64,000 nucleotides of DNA from Thermohalobaculum sp039028795 (lineage in GTDB: Bacteria; Pseudomonadota; Alphaproteobacteria; Rhodobacterales; Rhodobacteraceae), in contig JBCCHJ010000013.1 of the NCBI GenBank assembly GCA_039028795.1, positions 1 through 64,000 on the forward strand, in the 5' to 3' direction. Below are positions 8,445-18,704 of the stretch, piece by piece (the first letter of the stretch is position 1; every line of letters starts with the position of its first letter). The notes beneath the pieces were generated by a model, which was not told where the DNA came from, made no database searches, and saw only the letters and a program-made list of their open reading frames with translations. The position numbers and the translations under genes were made by a program.

Positions 8445-9649
8445 CTATGCAGGTTCTGAGAACTTTGCTGCGTCCTCCGAGCCCCCGGTGGCGTTGCCTT
8501 CCGAATAGGACTTGGCGCCGGTCCCCGCCAGCTTGCCGCCATCGACGATCAGGTATTCTTCGCGGATTGGGCGGCCTTCGAAGTAGCATTCCAAGATCTC
8601 GCGGCATCCGGCTGCGTAACGGGTTTGGGCTGAAAGCGATGTCCCGGAAATGTGGGGCGTCATGCCGTGGTTCGGCATCGAGCGCCATGGGTGGTCGCGC
8701 TCTGGTGGCTGCGGGAACCAGACATCCCCAGCGTATCCAGCCAACTGACCGGTCTCCAATGCGTCCACGATCGCCTGGCGGTCGCAGATCTTGCCACGTG
8801 CCGTGTTGATAAGGTAGCTGCCGCGTTTCATGCGCTTCAGCATCTCGGCATCGAACAGGTGCTCGGTCTCTGGATGCAGCGGGCAGTTGATCGTGATGAC
8901 GTCACAATGGGGCACCATGTCTGCGACGGTGTCGTGCCAAACCAGGTTCAGTTCTTTTTCTATATCGGTGGATAGGCGGTGCCTGTCGAAGTAGTGCAGC
9001 TTCACGTCGAACGGATGCAGACGGCGCAGAACGGCCAGGCCAATCCGGCCCGCGGCGACCGTGCCGACATGCATGCCTTCCAGATCGTAGGACCGTGCGA
9101 CGCAATCGGCGATGTTCCAACCGCCCTTGGTGACCCAGTTATACGACGGGATGTAGTTCCGGACGAGGCTGAGGATCTGCATCACCACATGCTCGGCCAC
9201 GCTGATCGAGTTGCAGAACGTCACCTCGGCAACGGTGATGTTCCGCTCCATTGCTGCACTGAGATCGACGTGATCCGACCCTATCCCTGCGGTCAGCGCC
9301 AGTTTCAGGTTTGGCGCTTTGGCGATCCGCTCGGCGGTCAAGTAAGCAGGCCAGAAGGGTTGAGAGATCAACACTTCTGCATCGACAATCGCTTTCTCTA
9401 GGACCGAGTTGGGCCGTCCTTGCTGGTGGTCACGACCAGTTCATGTCCGTTTGATTCTAGATATTTGCGCAAACCCAGTTCGCCGGACTTACTCCCGAGC
9501 AGTTCGCCAGGTGTAAAGTCGATAGCCTTGGGCGTCGGCGCGGTCTGACCGTCGGGATAGCCAGCGATGTGCGGGATATCATCGCGGGCATAGGATGTCG
9601 GGAACCCGTCTTCCGCGTCTTCGTAGAGCACACAAACCACTTTCGCCAT
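8445..9649 (-). pseudogene. fdh: NAD-dependent formate dehydrogenase, split by a one-base frameshift
   Basis: Oxidises formate to CO2 with NAD+. The N-terminal frame (9649 down to a TAG at 9398-9400) reads MAKVVCVLYEDAEDG... to TSKDGPTRS. The second frame (through 8445) continues exactly where the first fails: ...VDAEVLISQPFWPAYLT. Adding one base at the GGG run 9411-9413 gives KDGPNSVLEKAIVDAEVLIS and a protein of 401 residues, the family length. NAD-binding GTVAAGRIG, catalytic Arg in NTARGKICD, Gln in QPPERDHPW and His in TPHISG are all intact. The start at 9649 has GGAGG upstream. Either a recent inactivation or a sequencing error; the otherwise perfect frame makes both plausible. Confidence 0.9.
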
Positions 9650-9826
9650 TGGGAATTCCTCCGTTGTGAATTGAGTATAGACCACGGGTCCGCGCCCCAG
9701 TCGGAGATCGCGATGATGCCGCGGGCCATGCTGCTGCCGGACTTGGATCAGGTGGCATGATCAAAAATCCGCAAAGCCCAGTGGCCGTCCAATTGAAAGT
9801 TTTTGTGGCGTGATAAACGGCGTTTT

Positions 9827-10741
9827 TCAGGCCGCTCGATTTGCCCGGGCGAACGCGCCCGCCAAATCGGAATTGAATACTGCCGAATACAGCGCATGGG
9901 TCATTTTCGCCATTGGCTGCCGGTCCGGCACGGCTAGGCCGATTGTGTGCCGAGTGTCGTCATTCCCAATCCGATGAACATCGAATTCATCGCCCAATCC
10001 ATATAGTTTCAACAACGTCTCTGGTACGACGCTGATCCAGCCGCCGTGCTGCAAGTGAGCACAGATCGTCAGGAATGAATTGGCAGTGATCCGCGGCTTC
10101 AACGTGACCTGGTTGCGCATTGCTGCTCTGTCCAGGATCCGGCGGTTCTGCATGTCTTCGTTCAACAGGCACAAGGGTTCGTGTTCCAGCCTTTCCCAGG
10201 GCACCGACCCGGCGTCTGGAAAGTGACACCGTTTGCTGATGACGACATAGCGTTCGACATATAGAGGGCATTGGACGACGCGTTCCAGCGGCTCGTTATC
10301 GATATAGGTCAGGCCGCCATGCAGTTCCAAACCGTCCAGCCCCGACTGGATCCGACGAGAACTTATCGCCTGCAAATCGATCTTCGCTGCCGGATGTGCT
10401 GCCAGAAAGCACTCGGTAAAGAAGCCTGTTATTGGCATCGCCGCTGGAATGACGCCGATCTTCAGTGTTCCTTCCAGCTTTGCGGCGCTTTCATCCAAGT
10501 CCGTTTTCAGGCTCTCGAAGTCCAGCAGGATTTGTTGGGCCCAGGGCAGCACTCGCTTGCCTTCGGAAGTCAGACCGCAAAAGCTGCGATCTCGTTCAAC
10601 CAAACAGGCGCCGACATCTCCTTCCAATTTGCGCAGCGCAGCAGAAAGCGTCGGCTGCGTGACGTTGCAGGCTTTGGCAGCACGCGCAAAATGCGCCTCG
10701 CGCGACAACACAACAAAATAGTGCAGATGACGGATCAGCAC
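9827..10741 (-). CDS. LysR family transcriptional regulator
   Basis: DNA-binding regulator with the N-terminal winged helix-turn-helix (FARAAKACNVTQPTLSAAL) and a LysR substrate-binding domain (TLKIGVIPAAMPITGFFTEC onwards). I prefer the GTG at 10741 because AGGGGAGG stands 8 bases upstream and the protein then starts directly with the family-typical LIRHLHYFVVLSREAHFARA; the longer frame to 10843 adds 34 residues without family character. About 304 residues, normal. It precedes the formate dehydrogenase on the same strand, so control of fdh is likely (FdsR-like role inferred). Confidence 0.9.
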   Translation of the reverse strand: MLIRHLHYFVVLSREAHFARAAKACNVTQPTLSAALRKLEGDVGACLVERDRSFCGLTSEGKRVLPWAQQILLDFESLKTDLDESAAKLEGTLKIGVIPAAMPITGFFTECFLAAHPAAKIDLQAISSRRIQSGLDGLELHGGLTYIDNEPLERVVQCPLYVERYVVISKRCHFPDAGSVPWERLEHEPLCLLNEDMQNRRILDRAAMRNQVTLKPRITANSFLTICAHLQHGGWISVVPETLLKLYGLGDEFDVHRIGNDDTRHTIGLAVPDRQPMAKMTHALYSAVFNSDLAGAFARANRAA

Positions 10742-10909
10742 GGCCACATCCTCCCCTGAGACTGCGATCGATAGGACGGTGGTTTTCGGAACGGTTGGCG
10801 AGGGTACGCGCGCGAAACCGGGCGCTTTGATCCTTGCTGACAATCCATTGTCAACTCGATGACACTATGTAAGAAGTTCAGGCACGTCGTCTAGTGAAAG
10901 CGTCAAAAA

Positions 10910-11398
10910 ATGCAGTCTTTCTTCGCACGAAGACTGCCGAAGCCCAAAGCCAGAACCATCGTCCTAGCCGGGGTTGGCGGTATGATCGCCATCGCTGCGT
11001 TGCTGTTCACCGGCAACGCGCTGCAGGTCGCCATGGTTATGGCGCCCTTCGGGGCGAGCTGCGTGCTAATCTTTGGTCTGCCTGCAGCACCGCTTTCTCA
11101 ACCCGCAAATGTTTTAGGCGGTCATGTTGTGGCAGCGATTGCAGGAATGTTGGTGCTGACGCTGTTCAGTGATTTCTGGTGGTATCCGGCGCTGGGTGTC
11201 GGGCTGGCAACTTCCAGTATGATTGCGCTTCGTGTCACGCATCCGCCGGCGGGAGCCAATCCGCTGGTTGTCTATGCAATCGAACCTACCTGGTCGTTTC
11301 TGGTATTCCCGACGTTCTGCGGTGCTTTGCTGTTGGTTGTCTTGGGTGTCGCATATCATCGTTTAACCAGAACCGCCTATCCGCAACCGGATATCTAA
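10910..11398 (+). CDS. HPP family integral membrane protein
   Basis: Short membrane protein of 162 residues with about four transmembrane segments and the signature THPPAGANPL around residue 110, which defines the HPP family (suggested transporters, for example of nitrite in plastid relatives). It is divergent from the LysR gene, sharing a roughly 170-base promoter region. Substrate unknown. A weak GAAAG precedes the ATG. Confidence 0.85.
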   Translation: MQSFFARRLPKPKARTIVLAGVGGMIAIAALLFTGNALQVAMVMAPFGASCVLIFGLPAAPLSQPANVLGGHVVAAIAGMLVLTLFSDFWWYPALGVGLATSSMIALRVTHPPAGANPLVVYAIEPTWSFLVFPTFCGALLLVVLGVAYHRLTRTAYPQPDI

Positions 11399-11819
11399 CG
11401 CTTCGTTGGACGTTTTGTCAGGACGCAGGTGTTCAGTGGATCTCTTTGGATCCCAACGCTGCCGGCATTGTCATCTGCCGATATGTGCGATCACGGTCAG
11501 CCAGCGACCGGTCATGACCACTGCGAACAATTTCAGATGCTGACCTCACTGCAATTTCCGACCACCGATATCGATGGATCGGTGCAATCCGGCAGCAAGA
11601 CGAGTCAATAGCTACAAAACATCGTGAGGTTCGATGGGACCATCAACTTGTTCTATGGCGCCAATCGATTGACCTGGCGAAAGCGTTCGTTCACTGTTCT
11701 CTAGCGTGACCAATGGCACCTGAACTCTGGCCGATCGAAACCATCCAAATCTGCGGATGAATAGATAGGAACGCTTCGCTGGACCTTCGCGCAGATGAAC
11801 GGGCGGACGGAGGCAAGCC
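11399..11819. other. Intergenic region, no gene supported
   Basis: 421 bases between the HPP gene and the AraC gene. Short frames exist (for example 11429-11611 on the plus strand) but show no family pattern or ribosome-binding site. It probably contains the araC-type promoter; I could not identify a specific site. Confidence 0.35.
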
Positions 11820-12764
11820 GTGGATCAGTCCCTGAAAATTCCAGAACCGGCTCAGGCCGAAGCGTTTTCTGGGTGGATGGAATTTGACGACAGGCAATTG
11901 GCGATCGATGACGTCACCGCCGAAACGTCGATGGGGCAGTTTCAAGGAACGATTGGACGCAAAACCGTCGCGCCAGGCTTCGGGGCCATGGCAAGCGATC
12001 TTACAGCCCTGCGCAAAAGCCGCCACGAGGCGGTGTTTCCACCACACTTTGTGATCAAGCTGGCATTTCAAGCGCGCGATATCCGGGTCGGGAACGGTCC
12101 TGCATATCGACTTACACCGGGCACCGCTTTGATCGCCGCCTCCTTCGATAGTCTGGCGCTGGAAGGCAGCTTCGAGGCAGGCGTGCGATATCAGGAGTTC
12201 TTTCTGATGATCACGCCGGATGCCTCCCTGGATGACGAGCTATCGAACCAGGTCGAGCGGCGCATGCGCCAAACCTATATCGAGACCTTTCCAGTTGATG
12301 CCTCGCTGCTGGATCGCGTGCAGCCGCTGTGCGGGCCCATCGCCGATCCACTGGTCAGTGGGCTGTTGGCAGAAAGCTGTGCGTTGGAACTGTTGGCCCG
12401 CAGTCTGGCTTGGGGCGCAGACCCCGTCGGACAATCCGTTAGCGCGCGCGATCGGCGCCGTATGATTGGTGTCCGGGATGCCATGATCGCCGACCCCGGA
12501 AGGGATCATCGTCTGCACGCGCTGGCGCGCGAAGTCGGGATCAGCGTGAGCGGGCTGAAGTCCAAGTTTCAGGCTGTTTTCGGCAAATCGGTCGTTGCCT
12601 ATCTGCGCGATATCCGGCTCGAACGCGCTTGGCAGGGTATCGCCAAAGAAGGCTGGACCGTATCCGAGGCTGCCTTTTTTGTCGGGTATCGTCATCAAAG
12701 CAGCTTCTCTGCCGCGTTTCGGCGCAAATTCGGGATCTGGCCCAGTGCTCTCCGTCAACTCTGA
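11820..12764 (+). CDS. AraC family regulator (PchR-like) of the metallophore locus
   Basis: Transcription factor of 314 residues. The C-terminal AraC DNA-binding domain holds two helix-turn-helix units (LHALAREVGISVSGLKSKFQ and VSEAAFFVGYRHQSSFSAAF, then RRKFGIWPSALRQL). The N-terminal 200 residues are the sensor, as in PchR/YbtA types that respond to a metallophore. GTG start with GGAGG 6 bases upstream. It lies directly before a TonB receptor and two ABC exporter-like genes on the same strand, the layout of PchR/YbtA-controlled siderophore uptake; the specific inducer is unknown. Confidence 0.88.
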   Translation: MDQSLKIPEPAQAEAFSGWMEFDDRQLAIDDVTAETSMGQFQGTIGRKTVAPGFGAMASDLTALRKSRHEAVFPPHFVIKLAFQARDIRVGNGPAYRLTPGTALIAASFDSLALEGSFEAGVRYQEFFLMITPDASLDDELSNQVERRMRQTYIETFPVDASLLDRVQPLCGPIADPLVSGLLAESCALELLARSLAWGADPVGQSVSARDRRRMIGVRDAMIADPGRDHRLHALAREVGISVSGLKSKFQAVFGKSVVAYLRDIRLERAWQGIAKEGWTVSEAAFFVGYRHQSSFSAAFRRKFGIWPSALRQL

Positions 12765-12936
12765 CCGAACTGCCCTTTCTCCTATGAACTATGGCCGCGG
12801 CCCTATGGCGGGCCCCTGTTTCAAACTTAGGCCTATCACGTAGGGTTCGACCCGTGGGACTGTTTGTCCCCGGCTCGCAGCCCAGCGAAATCCCATGCCA
12901 CGGCGCAGAGTGTTCGATTGAAATCGGGGGATTTTC

Positions 12937-15168
12937 GTGGCTGTGAAAAAGATGGGCGTCCCACGAGGGGGCGCCGTTTGGAGCCGAAAGGATGTCTACG
13001 CGGCCATAAAGGCAGGGTTGATCATCGGGGCAGTGGTAATCGTAACTGTGCTGGCGACCAAACGTGAGTCCCAGGCCCAATCGCCTCTGCCATCTGCCGG
13101 CGTGGAAGCTGAACTCGTTGGTGACGACATTGTCGTAACGGCGCGGCGCCGAGAAGAACTGCTCAGGAACGTGCCATTCGGCATCCGGGCCATCGGGGCT
13201 GATGAACTGGAAAGCGCCCGCGTCCTAGAGAACCGGGCCCTGGCACGACGCACCGCAAATCTGCAGTTTCTTGATTCTGGGGTTCGTGGCTTCAATCGCC
13301 TTATCATCCGCGGCATCGGTGACGTAGGCGGTGGTTTTGCCCCTGACGACAACTCGGTTGGTTTCTTTATTGACGGGGTGCCGGTGCCTTTGGTGGCGAT
13401 CGACAGCGACTTCCTGGACATTGAGAGGATCGAGATCCTGCGCGGCCCGCAGAATGTTCTTTTTGGGCGAAATGCCCAGGGCGGCGCGATCAGCGTGACA
13501 ACGGCCGATCCGTCCGAGACGCCGGAATTCTCGATTAGCGCAGAGTACGGCAATTTGCAGCAACGCCGCGTCAGGGCCACCGCCAGCGGTCCGATCACTG
13601 ACGCGGTCGGAGGGCGGCTGGCGCTGGAGTATCGTGGACGCCAGGGAGACGTCCCGAACGATCTGGGTGGCGATGTGCGCGGGATCGATGTCTTCAACGC
13701 ACTCGGTAAGGTGACGGCGGATCTGGGCGAGGACACAGAGGCGAAGCTTTTTTTGCGCTATGAGCATCAGGATGAGGACGTGCTGCTGCGTCTGTTCACC
13801 GAAGACCCGGCATTTCCGCGTGTCAGATTGGACATAGTTCCAGAACAGGAAGTTGAAAACCTGACCACCGGACTTACGATCGAACACGATTTTGGCGGGG
13901 TGGTGCTTACATCGCTGACGGGCTTTCATTACTCGGATTACTTTTTTCGGAATGATCAGTCGGACGGGCGCCTGTTTTCGGCGACAACCGGGTTTCCGCC
14001 CGCTCTGTTCGATGATCCGACCGCCGATTTCGCAACCCAAGTCCAAGACGAGGTCCGCCTAAATCAAGAGTTTCGCCTGACCGGCGAAGCCTTCGGGGCC
14101 GATTGGTTGTTCGGAGGAAACATATTCTATTCCGATCTCGATTCCGAATTTTTCCTGGACATAACTGGACTGTTTGCTGGCACCTTTAATGCGTCGATCC
14201 AGACGCAAAGCTATGGCGTGTTCGGCAGCGTTGACGTCCCAGTGACAGAGGACATTCGCATCAGCGCCGAGGGGCGGTTCACTCATGAAGTCGAGGATTT
14301 TCGCGGTGGCTTCATTGGGGTGCCGGGTGGTGCGCTGGTGGCCTTGAACCAGCAGGATTTGTCCGAGTCGTTCAGCTTCTTCACCGGGCGCCTCTCTGCT
14401 TCCTATGCCGTGACGGATCAGATCACTAGCTATGCTACCGTGGCGCGCGGTGCCAAAGCCGGTGGCTTTTCAATCTTGGACACAGACCTCGCTTCGGTTC
14501 CCGGCGCTGCACCTGACGAGTTCGACACCGCCACGACCCTGTCTTTCGAGGCCGGCATTCGCGGCAGTGTGTTGAATGATCGACTTTTCTTCAGCTTGAC
14601 CGGTTTCTATAATGACACCAAGGATGAACAGCTTGCGGCGTTCGATTTTGCTACGTTCACGGCGTCGATCGAGAACGCCGATACAAGAACCTACGGCGGA
14701 GAGTTAGAAATCACCGCGCGACCCATCGAAGACTTGCAGATACAGGGTGCGCTGGGCCTGCTGCAGACCGAGATCACAAGCGCGCCAGTAGCGACCGGTG
14801 CTCTGGTAGGCGGCGAGGTTCCAAATGCCGCCAACATAACACTGAGCCTGGGCGCCGATTACACACTGCCGCTCGCACCTTTCGGTCTGAATGCCGATCT
14901 GACATTCGGTGCCGAGTACCAGTATGTCGGCGAACGAGCCGCCGATATCGGCAATACCCGCACTCTAGAATCGTTTGATGTCGTTAACCTGCGTTTGCGG
15001 CTCGACGGCGATGGCTACGAGATCTACGCCTTCGCCGATAATCTTCTCGACGAAGTCTATGCGACGGGCGCCTTTCCCTTCGGTACGACGCCCGGAGGTG
15101 CGCCGGTTTCAACCGGAGGCGTCGGCCAACCACGGCTATTCGGTGTCGGCGCAAAACTGGAATTCTGA
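12937..15168 (+). CDS. TonB-dependent outer-membrane receptor
   Basis: Outer-membrane active transporter of 743 residues, probably for a ferric siderophore or other metal chelate. Residues 1-48 are a signal region (hydrophobic LIIGAVVIVTVLA, cleavage near SQA). The TonB box/plug start is DDIVVTARRREELL near residue 65. Plug elements include IDGVPVPLV and IERIEILRGPQNVLFGRNAQ. The rest is a 22-strand-type barrel ending in an aromatic residue (GVGAKLEF). No STN signalling domain, unlike the second receptor. GTG start with GGGGG 6 bases upstream. Confidence 0.93.
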   Translation: MAVKKMGVPRGGAVWSRKDVYAAIKAGLIIGAVVIVTVLATKRESQAQSPLPSAGVEAELVGDDIVVTARRREELLRNVPFGIRAIGADELESARVLENRALARRTANLQFLDSGVRGFNRLIIRGIGDVGGGFAPDDNSVGFFIDGVPVPLVAIDSDFLDIERIEILRGPQNVLFGRNAQGGAISVTTADPSETPEFSISAEYGNLQQRRVRATASGPITDAVGGRLALEYRGRQGDVPNDLGGDVRGIDVFNALGKVTADLGEDTEAKLFLRYEHQDEDVLLRLFTEDPAFPRVRLDIVPEQEVENLTTGLTIEHDFGGVVLTSLTGFHYSDYFFRNDQSDGRLFSATTGFPPALFDDPTADFATQVQDEVRLNQEFRLTGEAFGADWLFGGNIFYSDLDSEFFLDITGLFAGTFNASIQTQSYGVFGSVDVPVTEDIRISAEGRFTHEVEDFRGGFIGVPGGALVALNQQDLSESFSFFTGRLSASYAVTDQITSYATVARGAKAGGFSILDTDLASVPGAAPDEFDTATTLSFEAGIRGSVLNDRLFFSLTGFYNDTKDEQLAAFDFATFTASIENADTRTYGGELEITARPIEDLQIQGALGLLQTEITSAPVATGALVGGEVPNAANITLSLGADYTLPLAPFGLNADLTFGAEYQYVGERAADIGNTRTLESFDVVNLRLRLDGDGYEIYAFADNLLDEVYATGAFPFGTTPGGAPVSTGGVGQPRLFGVGAKLEF

Positions 15169-15224
15169 GACGATGCACTTGGTGCTGGGAACTGCCATAG
15201 TGCGGCCCACAGGTTGAGATCCTG

Positions 15225-16973
15225 ATGCCAACTAAGATCAACAAGGCAGCCAATCCGGTCAAGTTGGGCGACTTATTGGCCCCGATCAAACCTCGATTGA
15301 TCCTGGGCTGTAGTTTCCAGGCGGTTGCCGCTGCCGCCGGGATAGTTCCGTTTATCGCAGTTGCTGAACTCGGCCGGGCGTTTTTCAGGGGCACTCCGCC
15401 TGATCCTGCTAACATCTGGTGGATCGCGGGTATCGCGATCGCGGCTTTGATGCTGCGTCTGATTTGCCAGGTCGCGGCATTAGCACTGACACATTTGGCA
15501 GACCTCGACCTGCAATTGAATCTCAGGCGGCAGATGGCTGCGCATCTGATGCGGGTCCCATTGGGCTGGTTCGATGCGCGTAGCGCCGGCCAGGTGAAAA
15601 AGGCGCTGCAGGACGACATTGTGGCCATGCACCACCTTGTCGGCCACGCCTTCACCGATACCGTCAGTGCTGCCATCGCACCGGTGGTGGCGCTTGGCTA
15701 TTTGATCTGGTTGGACTGGCGGCTGGCGCTGATCGCAATCATCCCTATGTTCCTGGGCGCGACAATGTACGCCCTGCAGTTTGCGCGCTTTGGAAATCAG
15801 GTAGATGCCTACAATCGCTCGCTGAATCGGGTCAACGAAGCAGCCGTTGAATACGTTCAAGGCATCGCAGTTATAAAGACGTTTGGCGGAACGAAGCGTG
15901 CATTCGACCGGTTTACCGAGCGCGCAGAACGCTTCTCAGAAGACTTCTGGGACATGGTCCGGGGTATGCTACTGCTGGCGGTTGCGGCGGATCTCGTGCT
16001 ATCGCCTATCTTTGCGATCGCCTTCGTGCTGATCGCGGCGATGCTGGTCGGCCTAGGTCCTGCCGAGACACTGGCCATCGTGGTGCTGGCCCCTGGCATG
16101 ACCGCCCCCCTATTGAACATCGCATTTGCCCAGAACGAATTTATGCTGGCCCGCAACGCAGCCAGGCGGATCGGCGGATTACTGGCAACGCCACCACTGC
16201 CGGATACCGCCGATCCAAAGTCGCCCGACGGGCACCGTGTCTCCTACAATGGCGTCGCTTTTTCTTACGACGGGCAAACAAATGCCCTTCAGGACATCAA
16301 TCTTGTGATGGAACCCGGCAAGGTAACTGCGTTGGTCGGCCCGTCCGGGTCCGGAAAAAGCACCCTGGCCTGCCTTTTGCCCCGTTTCTGGGACGTCAGC
16401 AAAGGAGAGATCTGCATTGGTGGCGTATCGGTCCGCGATATGGTGCCGGGCGATTTGTACTCAAAGGTCGGTTACGTCTTTCAGAATGTCCAGTTGCTCC
16501 GCACCTCGATCGCCGAGAACATTTCGCTTGGCCGCCCGGATGCAACTCATGCTGAAATCGTTTCTGCCGCCCAAGCCGCCGGGATTCACAACCGCATTGA
16601 AAATCTGCCGAGAGGGTACGAATCGGTAGCCGGGATAGATGCACACCTTTCCGGCGGTGAGGCGCAACGGGTCACGATAGCCCGTGCTTTGATGGCAGAT
16701 GCTCCGATCGTGGTTCTGGACGAAGCGACGGCCTTTGCTGACCCCGACAGCGAAGCCGAGATCCAAAGCGCAGTGTCACAGCTGATCGTCGGACGGACAT
16801 TGCTGGTCATTGCTCACCGGTTGCACACCATTACTGGCGCCGATCAAATCTGCGTCTTGGACGGTGGCCGGATCGTTGAGCGCGGGCGTCATGAAGAGCT
16901 GCTGATCAAAAACGGTCTTTACGCGCGGATGTGGCATGCACATCAAACGGCACGCGGCGCAGGCGCCGCATGA
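15225..16973 (+). CDS. ABC transporter, fused permease and ATP-binding half (IrtA/YbtP-like)
   Basis: Type IV (exporter-fold) ABC half-transporter of 582 residues: six membrane helices over about residues 20-310, then a nucleotide-binding domain with Walker A (GPSGSGKST), signature LSGGEAQRVTIARAL, Walker B VVLDEATAFADPDSE and switch His in VIAHRLHT. Next to a TonB receptor and a PchR-like regulator, with a second half immediately after, it matches siderophore-importing pairs such as YbtPQ or IrtAB. The Walker B aspartate is followed by ATAFADP, as in several YbtP-like proteins. Confidence 0.9.
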   Translation: MPTKINKAANPVKLGDLLAPIKPRLILGCSFQAVAAAAGIVPFIAVAELGRAFFRGTPPDPANIWWIAGIAIAALMLRLICQVAALALTHLADLDLQLNLRRQMAAHLMRVPLGWFDARSAGQVKKALQDDIVAMHHLVGHAFTDTVSAAIAPVVALGYLIWLDWRLALIAIIPMFLGATMYALQFARFGNQVDAYNRSLNRVNEAAVEYVQGIAVIKTFGGTKRAFDRFTERAERFSEDFWDMVRGMLLLAVAADLVLSPIFAIAFVLIAAMLVGLGPAETLAIVVLAPGMTAPLLNIAFAQNEFMLARNAARRIGGLLATPPLPDTADPKSPDGHRVSYNGVAFSYDGQTNALQDINLVMEPGKVTALVGPSGSGKSTLACLLPRFWDVSKGEICIGGVSVRDMVPGDLYSKVGYVFQNVQLLRTSIAENISLGRPDATHAEIVSAAQAAGIHNRIENLPRGYESVAGIDAHLSGGEAQRVTIARALMADAPIVVLDEATAFADPDSEAEIQSAVSQLIVGRTLLVIAHRLHTITGADQICVLDGGRIVERGRHEELLIKNGLYARMWHAHQTARGAGAA

Positions 16974-18700
16974 TCGGGCCCTTGCTGCAGGTTGCAGGGA
17001 CCGCCAGCCGTACCCGATTGCGCCGAAGTCTGGTCGGTCTGATCGTCGAGGGCGTCCTTACCGGGCTCGCATTTGCAATGCTGGTACCGATTTTACGAGC
17101 GCTCTTTGCTGGCGACACCGCCACTGCGTGGACCTGGATCGCCGGGCTAAGCATGCTGTTCGTATGCTACACGGTGGTGCGCTGGCGGACGCAATTGGAA
17201 GGCTATGGCGCATCGATCGGCCTGAGCCGCGTACTGTTTCGCCGGTTAAGCAATCATATCGCCCGGTTGCCGCTCGGTTGGTTCAGTGCCGACAAGGTGG
17301 GCGACATCGGCCGGCTATGCAGCCAGGGCGTGATCAATGTGATCGGTATCCCAGCAAATCTTTTACGCCCGGTGGTTGTCGGGCTGGTGACGCCTGCCAC
17401 TGTGATGCTGGCAATGTTCATCTTCGATTGGCGTTTGGCACTGGCCGCACTGATCAGCGCACCAGTTTTGGCAGTTATCTTCCGCTGGTCTGCCGATTTG
17501 GTACAGCGGACCGATCATTCCGTAAACGCCGCCGCCGCAGAAACGACCGGACGGATTGTTGAATTCGCCCAGGCTCAGCAGGTGTTGCGCGCTTTCGGGA
17601 CGGATCAGCGCGGCTATGCCGATCTCGACAGGGCACTTATCGACCAACATCGTGCACAACGGGGCCAGATCTTTACCGTCGCACCGGGTCTAGCCAGCTT
17701 TACCCTGGCACTGCAATTGGTGTTCACGACGCTGTTGATTTTGGGGGTAAATCTGGCGCTGGGCGGCCAAGTCGACGCCGCCGAACTAGTTGCGCTAATG
17801 GTGCTAACCGTCCGTTATGTCGAGCCGCTGATGATGGCCGCCGACCTTGCCGGTGCGCTGAGGGTCGGCCGAAACAGTCTTGATCGGATGGATGCGTTAC
17901 TGACCACGCCTATGCTCGCGGAGTCGCAATCGGGTCAGGTCCCAGAGAGCGGCGAGATCCGGTTCGAAAATGTCAGCTTTGCTTATGGTGATACGCCTGT
18001 CCTGGAGAAGATAAGCTTCCGTGCGCGCACCGACACCACCACTGCGATTGTCGGCCCTTCAGGTGCTGGCAAAACCACGATCCTTCGGCTGATTGCCCGG
18101 TTTTGGGATGCGGATGGCGGCGCGATACGGATTGGCGGCACGAATGTGCGCGATGTCGCGACCCGAGAGTTGATGCGCCATATTTCGGTGGTCTTCCAGG
18201 ACGTCTATCTCTTCGATGGCACGATCGAGGAAAACATTCGACTCGGGCGTCCGTCGGCGTCAGAGGCCGACATTGCCAGGGCCGCAAGGCTGGCCGCGGT
18301 GGACGAAATCGCCGCGCGATTGCCCGGTGGACTACAGGCCCGCGTCGGCGAAGGGGGCAGCGCGCTGTCGGGAGGGGAAGCGCAACGCGTCTCCATCGCC
18401 CGGGCAATCCTGAAGGATGCGCCGATCATTCTGTTGGATGAGGCAACAGCTGCGCTGGACCCGGTGAACGACGCAGCCATTCAGACGGCCTTGGCCGAAC
18501 TGTCGCGCGACAAGACTTTGGTCGTGGTCGCCCACCGTTTGCAAACCATCCAAGGCGCGGATCAGATCCTGGTCTTGGACGGCGGTCGCATCGCTGCACA
18601 AGGTACGCACGACGCTCTGCTGGCCGGTCGCGGAAAATATGCTGAATTTTGGAAACAACGGTCAAACGCCCAGGGTTGGCGAATAGCGCACTCTGGATGA
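16970..18700 (+). CDS. ABC transporter, fused permease and ATP-binding half (IrtB/YbtQ-like)
   Basis: Second half-transporter, 576 residues from the ATG at 16970, which overlaps the previous stop (ATGA). A frame start at 16931 exists, but the overlap start gives the natural N-terminus MIGPLLQVAGTASRTRLRRS. It has six membrane helices, then Walker A (GPSGAGKTT), signature LSGGEAQRVSIARAI, Walker B IILLDEATAALDP and VVAHRLQT. It presumably forms a heterodimer with the upstream half. The next frame, a decayed methyltransferase, starts five bases after its stop. Confidence 0.9.
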   Translation: MIGPLLQVAGTASRTRLRRSLVGLIVEGVLTGLAFAMLVPILRALFAGDTATAWTWIAGLSMLFVCYTVVRWRTQLEGYGASIGLSRVLFRRLSNHIARLPLGWFSADKVGDIGRLCSQGVINVIGIPANLLRPVVVGLVTPATVMLAMFIFDWRLALAALISAPVLAVIFRWSADLVQRTDHSVNAAAAETTGRIVEFAQAQQVLRAFGTDQRGYADLDRALIDQHRAQRGQIFTVAPGLASFTLALQLVFTTLLILGVNLALGGQVDAAELVALMVLTVRYVEPLMMAADLAGALRVGRNSLDRMDALLTTPMLAESQSGQVPESGEIRFENVSFAYGDTPVLEKISFRARTDTTTAIVGPSGAGKTTILRLIARFWDADGGAIRIGGTNVRDVATRELMRHISVVFQDVYLFDGTIEENIRLGRPSASEADIARAARLAAVDEIAARLPGGLQARVGEGGSALSGGEAQRVSIARAILKDAPIILLDEATAALDPVNDAAIQTALAELSRDKTLVVVAHRLQTIQGADQILVLDGGRIAAQGTHDALLAGRGKYAEFWKQRSNAQGWRIAHSG

Positions 18701-18704
18701 TGAG

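Noticed and set aside
11399..11819. Remnant of a gene after the HPP protein
   Set aside because: Short frames show no family motif, so I list the stretch only as intergenic.
13225..14046. 273-codon minus-strand frame
   Set aside because: Shadow of the TonB receptor gene; no recognisable domain or ribosome-binding site.
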